From the NCBI GenBank assembly GCA_020342235.1, contig CP073212.1, forward strand, positions 558,001 through 622,000: a stretch of DNA of 64,000 bases, written 5' to 3'. Shown here piece by piece: positions 53,369 to 60,769 of the stretch. The position numbers were made by a program, and so were the translations under genes. The DNA is from Saccharomycopsis phalli (lineage: Eukaryota > Ascomycota > Saccharomycetes > Ascoideales > Saccharomycopsidaceae). Position 1 is the stretch's first letter. The number at the start of each line of letters is the position of its first letter. The notes beneath the pieces are model-generated. The model saw only the letters and a program-made list of their open reading frames with translations. It had not been told where the DNA came from and ran no database searches.

Positions 53369-54469
53369 ATGTCATTATTAAAAGGAGACAAGACACTCAA
53401 CCCGGCCTTCTACCTCAAAGGTAAGAGAGACACGGTCTATGCCCAGAAGCCTGTCGAGGCCTTGACCAACACACATGGCGTGCGGGTCGAGATCAAAAAG
53501 ACCGGGCTCTGCGGCTCGGACTTGCACTACTTCCAGGATGGCCGCAACGGGCCAAAGATCGTGACCAAGCCAATGGTGTTGGGCCACGAGTCCTCGGGAA
53601 TTGTCGTCGAGGTCGGCAGTGAAGTCACTTCGGTAAAGGTCGGCGACCATGTTGCAGTCGAGCCATGTGTTCCTTCGCGGTTCTCCAAGGAGACCATGAG
53701 CGGGAACTACCACTTGTGCCCACACATGCAGTTTGCCGCCTCTCCTCCAGTGGACGGGACCTTGGCCCGGTACTTCACTGTGGAGGAGGACTTTGTGGTG
53801 AAGTTGCCTGCGCACGTCTCGTTGGAGGAGGGCGCAGTGGCCGAGCCGTTGGCAGTCGCATGCCACGCGAACAAGTTGGCCGGTACCCGGTTCAATTCCT
53901 CGGTGGTGGTGTTTGGCGCCGGCCCAGTCGGGCTCTTGTTGGCGTCCACCGCCCGGGCCTTTGGCGCCACCAAGGTGCTCGTGATCGACTTGTTTGACGA
54001 GAAGCTCGCCACCGCCGTCAAGATGGGCGCGACCCACACCCACAACTCGCGCAGCGACAAGGGCAAGTCCGAGGAGGAAATCGCTCAGTACTTGACCGAG
54101 CACTTCTTCACGCCCGACATTGTGTTCGAGGCCACCGCCGCCAAGCCGTGCTACCGCATGGGCATGACCATCGTCAAGCCAGCCGGTACCTACGTGCAAG
54201 TGGGCATGGGCATGTCCGACGCCGAGGTGCCTTTGGGGCTCATTGGCAGAAAGGAGGCCACGGTCAAGGGGTCTTTTAGATATAGTTTTGGCGACTACCG
54301 CGATGCGGTCGAGTTGCTCTCCAGCGGCAAGGTCGATGCCAAGCTCATTATCACGAACCGGTTCGCGTTCAAGGATGCCAAGAAGGCATACGAGTTGGCT
54401 GAAGCTGGTACTGCAGTTAAGATTATTATTGACGGGCCTACTGAGGAGGACTTGGCTCTTGCAAAGTAG
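53369..54469 (+). CDS. NAD-dependent sorbitol/xylitol dehydrogenase, copy 2
   Basis: A 366-residue paralogue of the gene just upstream. Same active-site set: GLCGSDLHYF, GHESSG, GAGPVGLL and VIDLFDEK (NAD-type Asp). The structural-zinc loop reads CVPSRFSKE, again without the cysteine quartet. The two proteins share long identical runs (KTGxCGSDxHY, VLGHESSG, SFRYxFGDYRDAV, IDGPTEED), so they are a tandem duplication, but they differ throughout and have unlike N-termini and C-termini (copy 2 adds LALAK). Codon use is strongly biased to TTG, CTC and GCC with no in-frame CTG seen, suggesting high expression. Polyol utilisation is the likely role of the pair. Confidence 0.93.
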   Translation: MSLLKGDKTLNPAFYLKGKRDTVYAQKPVEALTNTHGVRVEIKKTGLCGSDLHYFQDGRNGPKIVTKPMVLGHESSGIVVEVGSEVTSVKVGDHVAVEPCVPSRFSKETMSGNYHLCPHMQFAASPPVDGTLARYFTVEEDFVVKLPAHVSLEEGAVAEPLAVACHANKLAGTRFNSSVVVFGAGPVGLLLASTARAFGATKVLVIDLFDEKLATAVKMGATHTHNSRSDKGKSEEEIAQYLTEHFFTPDIVFEATAAKPCYRMGMTIVKPAGTYVQVGMGMSDAEVPLGLIGRKEATVKGSFRYSFGDYRDAVELLSSGKVDAKLIITNRFAFKDAKKAYELAEAGTAVKIIIDGPTEEDLALAK

Positions 54470-55047
54470 ATGGTATATGTAGTGAGTGATACGGAATGAA
54501 GAATGATAAATGATGTATGTAGTGAGTGATGAGGTAAGAATGATAATGGTATGTGTAGTGAGTGATGAGGTAAGAATGATAATGGTATGTGTGGTGAGTG
54601 ATATGGTAAGGTTAATGGTATATGTAGTGAGTGATGAGGTAAGGATAATGGTATATGTAGTGAGTCATAAGGCAAGAATGATAAAAGTATGTAGAATGAT
54701 AATGGTATAGTGTAGTAAATTACATTGGTGGACAATACAAACTGGTCGGTAGGACAGTATCTGGAACTGTTGATTACATTGACTAGTGTAATGGCTCTGC
54801 ACATTAAACATGGCACGCTTGGAAATTTATGTAGTCAGTTGGACTTGCTCTTCCTAAACCTTACTCGTTATATTAGTTGGATTCTTGCCAAACCAAAACA
54901 TACACAATTCCATCTTGAAATAATCCAATTGGCACCCATCAGACCTCTCCACATTTTACCAATACACATACACCTACCCACCAAACGACTAAACCATCCA
55001 GGTTTCACAGTTACCTCTGGGTTTCCTGACCTAGGTACAACATCTAC
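54470..55047. repeat. Minisatellite downstream of dehydrogenase 2
   Basis: 54472-54720 holds about six copies of a ~35-40-bp unit (GGTATATGTAGTGAGTGATG, then AGGTAAGAATGATAAT), starting within a few bases of the stop codon. 54720-55047 is AT-rich without features. Confidence 0.85.
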
Positions 55048-55088
55048 AACTAAATTCCAACAACGTATATATAGTCTAGCTAATTTAT

Positions 55089-56123
55089 TCATTCACACTT
55101 GCCATGCCTGTCTGGAAAACAGTACTCCATGTCGTCAGCTGGCTTGACATTAGGCGAGCATTCAAGATCCTTTGATATAAACGGTTTCGATGGTCTATAA
55201 GAAGTACCATAGATTTTGTCAGACAGAATTGGTGACGATTCATATATCTTGTAGAACATCTCTACTTCATTTATATTGCAGCGACGTTTGCCGTCTTTTC
55301 CCTTTGAAATCGTTCCCTTAAAAAGCGCATTGGTCATTAAACCCATGGGTCTTTGAATCTCGTCAAAGGAGTACAATTTTCCTACCAGGAATCGGCTATG
55401 TAACATGTCCAAGTCTTGAAGTCCACCGTTTTCAATAACAAAACTATTGACTGCTTCTAAATAGCCCAGGGCAACACCTCGCCGAATGCTGTCAACGGTA
55501 CACATTGCTAGTACATTCTCCATCATATCAATTTGTTTTACACTTAGATCCCCACTATTTTTGAGTGTTTGAAAGTATTGATAGTCACTGCGCTGGCTCC
55601 AAACGTCTTTTGGGACATAATAGCACTTTTGACTGAGTGACGAAAATTCCCTGGCATGCTCCATGACTGCCTTTTCTGGACCAGCTGGGTCAGCTTCTTT
55701 CCAGAATTCGTTCATGGTTATTGGACTCCAAGAGAGGGAGTCTTCGGAAAACAACGATCTGACTTCGTCTACTGATTTAAAAGAAGCATGAAGCAAATTT
55801 GATTTCTGGTTGTTTTCCTCGGGCACATTTTTGTTTTGGGCCAAACTTTTAATGAAAAAGTCCTCATGTTTGTTCAGGTAGGTATATGAAATAATCACAT
55901 TTTTAACTTCCTCATTAAGGCATCCTGGTGGACCATAAGTTACTCTGGACAGAGGAGGGGCATTTACTCCTTTGCACCAAGACCCAGTGAGCAATTTTTT
56001 AATATTTTTTTCATCTCTGGTGACGAGTTGTTGAGTGTTTTTGGAAAAGTTGACTGGATTTGCCGTGCCAAGTTCCAAGAAGAGCAAGGCTAGGAGGATA
56101 TTGAAGATGGATGATGCATGCAT
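55089..56123 (-). CDS. Unrecognised secreted cysteine-rich protein, copy 1
   Basis: A 344-residue protein that I do not recognise. It starts with a clear signal peptide (MHASSIFNILLALLFLELGTA, cleavage predicted near GTA-NP). There are eight Cys in the mature part (WCKG, GCLN, KCYY, MCTV, RCNI, ECSP, YCFP, GKC), an even number that could form four disulphides. No second TM helix and no GPI signal, so it is probably secreted or in the wall. Soluble-looking mixed alpha/beta composition; no catalytic motif visible. The neighbour at 58429 is a paralogue about 90% identical. The gene sits among mobile-element relics, a setting typical of fast-evolving, lineage-specific families. Confidence 0.8.
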   Translation of the reverse strand: MHASSIFNILLALLFLELGTANPVNFSKNTQQLVTRDEKNIKKLLTGSWCKGVNAPPLSRVTYGPPGCLNEEVKNVIISYTYLNKHEDFFIKSLAQNKNVPEENNQKSNLLHASFKSVDEVRSLFSEDSLSWSPITMNEFWKEADPAGPEKAVMEHAREFSSLSQKCYYVPKDVWSQRSDYQYFQTLKNSGDLSVKQIDMMENVLAMCTVDSIRRGVALGYLEAVNSFVIENGGLQDLDMLHSRFLVGKLYSFDEIQRPMGLMTNALFKGTISKGKDGKRRCNINEVEMFYKIYESSPILSDKIYGTSYRPSKPFISKDLECSPNVKPADDMEYCFPDRHGKCE

Positions 56124-56153
56124 TAATTGGAATGGTTGTTGTTAATATTTGTT

Positions 56154-56160
56154 ATTTATA
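56154..56160 (-). promoter_or_regulatory. Candidate TATA box of secreted-protein copy 1
   Basis: TATAAAT on the minus strand, 31-37 bp upstream of the ATG. It is conserved at the same place in copy 2 (59494-59500). Confidence 0.4.
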
Positions 56161-56351
56161 ATAAATTCTGTAGATCTAGTGTATAAATAAGGATATCTAT
56201 AGTATGTCAAGTCGATGCCGTGAACTGCTGGTGCCTTGCCAGTGGCATACCACGCATAATGCCCATTTCTTTTGTTACCAATTTGTTTATTCTAGTTTAT
56301 AATATTGACTTTTGATTTAAAATTTGGTGCCGCTGACTCATTTTGTAGACT

Positions 56352-57100
56352 TATTTTGCATTGAGACTGTTTTCTCACAGGGACACTCCAAACCATGATA
56401 GGCAAGCATGAAAGGTCAACATAAAGCCGTATAAAGTGCAATGATATAATAGGAGTCTTTTCGTGAGGCCCCAGCAGATCAAGGCAATAAGATGACCGTT
56501 TGCTGAATAGTTGGAATCCATGTTTATGATTGCCTTGTAAATTACAAGTTTCTGTGGAGTATGAGGGTTGTACTGGTGGAATTGGGGAAAAATGACATTG
56601 GGGATTCTATAGTTTGTATAGCGATTTCAGACTTTGACGCGTGGTAGTTGATAGGAGAGTGATATTTACTTGTGTATATGTCGGTGTCAAAGTCCTCTTC
56701 TTATGAGTGTGACATCGTTACAAACTTATGCTCAGATATTTAGTTAATTATAGATGAGTTTTGTTCCTTTCATAATTGAATAATCGGAATGGCAGTGATG
56801 ATTGAATTGATATTCTTCTATATTTTTAATTACGGAAATATCACCCCTTTATAGGATAGATATTCCCTTATAAGAACCTATCATCATGAGTTTCACATTA
56901 CGTCACAACTGCACATTGTGACTATTGTGCCGTCCCGTGAGTACATTTCAACGTAGAATAGCTTCTCCGTTATAGGTGTCTTACTTGTGGTTTTCAACTT
57001 CAACACTGTAGTAGTTGTGGATACTGGTGTCAAGTATGATGGATGGTCTGATATCGACAATTGGTTGGAATTGTGTGGAAGTGGGTGAATGGGTAGGAGT
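56352..57100. other. Spacer between duplicated genes, left part
   Basis: AT-rich and without a credible gene. 56750-56870 (TTTTGTTCCTTTCATAATTG, then AATCGGAATGG) is a diverged partner of 57640-57690, so it is probably part of another repeat family. Confidence 0.5.
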
Positions 57101-57109
57101 GATATGTAA

Positions 57110-57215
57110 GTATATTTAATTCTGTATTTAGCTATATATTGTCTCCGGAAACACGGTGATTCGACAGATATATTTTCATTCAGGAACATCCTGAGGCAGC
57201 ATTCTGTTAAAGAAA
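57110..57215 (-). mobile_element. Relic of dispersed repeat family (copy C, inverted)
   Basis: Reverse complement of 26225-26330: AATGCTGCCTCAGGATGTTC and CCGGAGACAATATATAGCT are shared. It is followed at 57205-57262 by a block (AGAAAACCCT, then GCTGAAAAACTTCAATGG) that matches 26373-26430 in direct orientation. Confidence 0.6.
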
Positions 57216-57274
57216 ACCCTTCATAACCCTAAACGATTATATGGGCTGAAAAACTTCAATGGCAGCAGTGTTGT

Positions 57275-57510
57275 TAGTGGTTTAACGTGACAGGCTATTG
57301 GTTATGCGAGAAGCCTGGCCATCCTTCGGCTAAATTCCGGCACTATCCGGCCGCTGAATCTCGTGGCGATGGGCGGCCGACTCGCCGGAGTCGTTCATTG
57401 CTCGTTTGCGAGACTTCCTTGTATTGCCCTTCTGAGGCTTATTGTGCTCTTTCTGGAGACTTTCTTGGGTATTGAGGCGGTTGGTGGGGCTCGAACCCGG
57501 TAATAGGAGT
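57275..57510. mobile_element. GC-rich foreign-looking fragment, possible retroelement relic
   Basis: About 235 bp of much higher GC than its surroundings. The plus frame contains CEKPGHPSAKFRHYP, which looks like a retroviral-type zinc knuckle (C-x2-C-x4-H-x4-C) with cysteines lost. The right end has TGGTGGGGCTCGAACCCGG, like a tRNA T-arm complement. Neither is decisive; no other gag-pol motif is present. Confidence 0.3.
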
Positions 57511-57578
57511 GATATAAAGGGTATGAGAATGGGTGGATGGGTATGTGTGATATAAAGGGTATGAAAATGTGTCGTAGT

Positions 57579-57920
57579 TAATAGTATCGTCTGAATTAGA
57601 CATAGTATTATGATGAACTATAAATTACTTAATTATTTGTTTTGTTCCTTTAGAATTTGGATAACCGGATTGGGCTCTGCTAGACATAATGTCTAGCTGA
57701 ATTGTTCAGGTGTAATCGTGTGTTTTCTATAAGGAGGAAGTCCTCCTTATATAGACTATTTGGATCTCTTAGCAGATCTTTATCCTCCAATAATATTGTT
57801 TCCAATATCATTGGTTGGATTACTTAGTCTTATCAACACCGACGTTGCATATTGTGAACTCTTCTGCAGTGGTTGTTTAACCACGACAGTCAAGAACCGT
57901 GACACTCAAAATATATATTA
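57579..57920. mobile_element. Possible solo LTR with nested palindromes
   Basis: A stretch with two perfect hairpins: GCTAGACAT/ATGTCTAGC at 57679-57697 (one-base spacer) and ATAAGGAGGA/TCCTCCTTAT at 57729-57750 (two-base spacer), then a TATATAG and a GTGGTT/AACCAC stem at about 57871-57886. Promoter-like and hairpin-rich AT sequence fits an LTR, but TG/CA ends and a target duplication could not be fixed. Confidence 0.3.
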
Positions 57921-58134
57921 CAAGAGGCATTTGCACTAAATAAAGTCCTAAGTTTAATAAGATATAAATTAAGTATAAATGACTATTTCTTCTATTCGTT
58001 TAAAAGTTTTAGTTTTTCTCTGACCAAAGGTTTCGTTTTATTTTTAAGCCTTAATAGTTAGACTTTTCTCTGAATAGTCATGCAAATATCTTCTAGCTAC
58101 TTTACCAACTTGTATCTTAGTCACTATATAACAC

Positions 58135-58387
58135 CATGGGTATATTCCTGTACTTTACAGACGGTTCGTTGCTCAAACTATTTGGCAATGAAGACCCAAA
58201 GTGCAAAAGATGTGGAATTCACTCCCCTCCCATCATACATGAACTTGTAGAGTTTGCCAAAATATGAGCACCATGCATCAGCTAGAATGCTTAAATCGAA
58301 GATTAATACTAGACAGCTATTTGAGTGCCGATGTTATATTTCCTTAGCAATGCCGCCTCAGGGTGTTCTTTTGTATTACACGAAATT
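58135..58387 (+). mobile_element. Relic of dispersed repeat family (copy D)
   Basis: A short open frame ending CKRCGIHSPPIIHELVEFAKI-stop (21 residues listed as landmarks: CxxC then IHELVEF), then AGCAATGCCGCCTCAGGGTG at 58348-58367, the same landmark as in copy B. It is truncated there and abuts the left edge of the duplicated segment. Confidence 0.5.
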
Positions 58388-59691
58388 AAATTCCAACAAT
58401 AAATGTGTATTTAGTCCGGCTAATTTATTTATTTACACTTGCCATACTTGTCTGGAAAACAGTACTCCATGTCGTCAGCTGGCTTGACATTAGGCGAGCA
58501 TTCAAGATCTTGTGGTATAAACGGTTTCGATGGTCTATAAGAAGAACCATATATTTTGCGAGACAGAATTGGTGACCAATCCTGGATCTTGTGGAACATA
58601 TCTATTTCATTTATATTGCAGCGACGTTTGCCGTCTTTTTCCTTTGAAATCGTTCCCTTAAAAAGCGCATTGGTCATTAAACCCATGGGTCTTTGAATAT
58701 CATCATAGGAGTACAATTTTCCTACCAGGAACCGCCTATAAAACTTGTCCAAATCTTGAAGTCCACCGTTTTTAATAACAAAACTATTGACTGCTTCTAA
58801 ATAGCCCAGGGCAACACCTCGCCGAATGCTGTCAACGGTACACATTGCTAGTACATTCTCCATCATATCAATTTGTTTTACACTTAGATCCCCACTATTT
58901 TTGAGTGTTTGAAAGTATTGATAGTCACTGCGCTGGCTCCAAACGTCTTTTGGGACATAATAGCACTTTTGACTGAGTGACGAAAATTCCTTGGCATGCT
59001 CCATGACTGCCTTTTCTGGACCAGTTGGGTCGTATGCTTTCCAGAAATCATCCATGGTTTCTGGATCCCAAGAGAGAGAGTCTTCGGAAAACAACGATCT
59101 GACTTCGTCTACTGATTTAAAAGAAGCATGAAGCAAATTTGATTTCTGGTTGTTTTCCTCGGGCACATTTTTGTTTTGGGCCAAACTTTTAATGAAAAAG
59201 TCTCCACTTTTGCTCAGGTATGTATATGAAATAATCACATCTTTAACTTCCTCATTAAGGCATCCTGGTGGACCATAAGTTACTCTGGACAGAGGAGGGG
59301 CATTTACTCCTTTGCACCAAGACCCAGTGAGCAATTTTTTAATATTTTTTTCATCTCTGGTGACGAGTTGTTGAGTGTTTTTGGAAAAGTTGACTGGATT
59401 TGCCGTGCCAAGCTCCAAGAAGAGCAAGGCTAGGAGGATATTGAAGATGGATGATGCATGCATTAATTGGAATGGTTGTTGTTAATATTTGTTATTTATA
59501 ATAAATTCTGTAGATCTAGTGTATAAATAAGGATATCTATAGTCTGCCAAGTCGATGCCGTGAACTGCTGATGCCTTGCCAGTGGCTTACCACGCATAAT
59601 GCCCATTTCTTTTGTTACCAATTTGTTTATTCTAGTTTATAATATTGACTTTTGATTTACAATTTGGTGCCGCCGACTCATTTTGTAGACT
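58388..59691 (-). repeat. Duplicated segment, right copy (~1.3 kb)
   Basis: Matches 55048-56351. The left edge adjoins repeat relic D and the right edge adjoins relic E, both in the plus orientation, whereas the left copy has no such relics at its edges. Confidence 0.9.
58429..59463 (-). CDS. Unrecognised secreted cysteine-rich protein, copy 2
   Basis: A 344-residue paralogue of 55089-56123, same length, without gaps. The first 72 residues, including the signal peptide, are identical, and all eight mature cysteines are kept. I count about 33 differing residues, grouped in patches (around residues 75-85, 132-152, 237-256, 285-312 and at the C-terminus), separated by long identical runs such as residues 153-230. 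Many changes are radical (I to E, S to W, D to R). Silent differences appear few. Both copies look intact, so both may be expressed. Function unknown. Confidence 0.8.
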   Translation of the reverse strand: MHASSIFNILLALLFLELGTANPVNFSKNTQQLVTRDEKNIKKLLTGSWCKGVNAPPLSRVTYGPPGCLNEEVKDVIISYTYLSKSGDFFIKSLAQNKNVPEENNQKSNLLHASFKSVDEVRSLFSEDSLSWDPETMDDFWKAYDPTGPEKAVMEHAKEFSSLSQKCYYVPKDVWSQRSDYQYFQTLKNSGDLSVKQIDMMENVLAMCTVDSIRRGVALGYLEAVNSFVIKNGGLQDLDKFYRRFLVGKLYSYDDIQRPMGLMTNALFKGTISKEKDGKRRCNINEIDMFHKIQDWSPILSRKIYGSSYRPSKPFIPQDLECSPNVKPADDMEYCFPDKYGKCK

Positions 59692-59990
59692 CGGACAAGC
59701 TTGAACAAGGGCGACTAGACTTAGAAGCACTACAACTATGTAACAGTACGACTGCTCACATTGAAGTTTAATGCCAGGCAACTATTTAAGAGTTGTGGGT
59801 TTTCAGCAATGGGGCCTGTTGCTGAGTGAAAATATGTCGAATAACCGTAATACTGGAGATTATGTATAGCTAAATACAACAATGAATATTATTATGGCAA
59901 TTGTGAGGATGGTGATGTTTGTGAATTTGGCTGTATAGTGTCTTTAAACGCGGTGATTTGACGGATATACCTTGGAAAGTCCCAGGGAGA
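59690..59990. mobile_element. Relics of dispersed repeat family (copies E and F)
   Basis: 59690-59905 (plus) shares TGAGTGAAAATATGTCGAAT and GAATAACCGTAATACTGGAG with copy B and ends in a short ATTATT tract. 59925-59990 (minus) resembles copy C (TGGCTGTATAGTGTC, then CGGTGATTTGACGGATATA). The two lie head to head around their tails. Confidence 0.55.
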
Positions 59991-60255
59991 GTGCAATTGT
60001 AAAGCCAGAGGTGAATATCATTTGCAGAGTAGTGATTTATTCTTGAGGGGAGTTGCTGTAGTAGTTGTGGACACTGGTGTCAAGTATGATGGAGGGTCTG
60101 ATATCGAGAATTGGTTGGAATTGTGTGGAAGTGGGTGGATGGGTATGAGTGATATAAAGGGTATGAAAATGAATGTCAATGGATGTCAATGAATATGTAT
60201 ATGCCAATGAATATGTAATCAATGAATATGTAATCAATGAAATCCAATAAATATA
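59991..60255. other. AT-rich spacer with duplicate of 57000-57090
   Basis: 60060-60170 repeats the phrases of 57010-57100 (GTAGTTGTGG, GGTGTCAAGTATGATGGA, GGGTCTGATATCGA, TTGGTTGGAATTGTGTGGAA) and 57510-57560, so a further duplicated block accompanies the element relics. 60170-60255 has short CAATGAATATGTAAT repeats. Confidence 0.6.
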
Positions 60256-60480
60256 TATCCAATAAATAATAATAATAATGTTTATTTACTTCTATAGCTA
60301 TACTAGGCTCCCCAGAAGGGTGAGATTGATATTTCACCGTCTAAAAAACTAAGGACGGCGCCGCTAATTTTGGAGTCGAGAGAAAACCCTTTGAATGGGG
60401 ATAAAAACTTTCGACTTGATCTTTAAGGAACTGTTGGAGAGAGATGGCTCAGAAAGAGCTATGGAGTCTCGCCCCCCGAG
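60256..60480 (-). mobile_element. Relic of dispersed repeat family with (ATT) tail (copy G)
   Basis: Closely matches copy A (25610-25800). On the minus strand it ends TATAGAAGTAAATAAACATT followed by (ATT)n at 60256-60275, the same kind of tail as copy B. Its left and right context differs from copy A, so it is dispersed, not part of one long duplication. Confidence 0.6.
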
Positions 60481-60554
60481 GGGGACTACCTGCCCGGCCG
60501 CCCTTCTTGTGTGCTGCAAAAGGAAAAGGAATCTACCCGTCCAGCACTAACGTG

Positions 60555-60705
60555 TAGAAACTATCCAATAAATATATATCCAATAAATATATATCTAATA
60601 AATATATATCTAATAAATATATATCCAATAAATATATATCCAATAAATATATATCCAATAAATATATATCCAATAAATATATATCCAATAAATATATATC
60701 CAATG
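60555..60705. repeat. 15-bp minisatellite (CCAATAAATATATAT) upstream of KIC1
   Basis: About ten near-perfect tandem copies ending about 65 bp before the KIC1 ATG. The same unit appears in short form at 60235-60260, so the array now has a mobile-element relic between its two parts. Confidence 0.95.
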
Positions 60706-60739
60706 CTATACCTTCCATCGTGCGGTTACGAGCCCCCCA

Positions 60740-60745
60740 TATAAG
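60740..60745 (+). promoter_or_regulatory. Candidate TATA box of KIC1
   Basis: TATAAG only 25-30 bp upstream of the ATG, in the unique 65 bp between the minisatellite and the gene. Confidence 0.35.
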
Positions 60746-60769
60746 AAAATCGAAGGCACCTGGCTTAGC

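Larger units (their letters stand above)
55048..56351 (-). repeat. Duplicated segment, left copy (~1.3 kb)
   Basis: Near-identical to 58388-59691 at a constant offset of 3340 bp. It includes the whole secreted-protein gene, its promoter and about 40 bp of 3' flank. Homology stops sharply after TTTTGTAGACT on the right. Confidence 0.92.

Noticed and set aside
57480-57505. tRNA gene on the minus strand
   Set aside because: Only a T-loop-like GGGTTCGAGCCCC is present; the T-stem is imperfect and no anticodon arm, D arm or A-box lies at the right distance.
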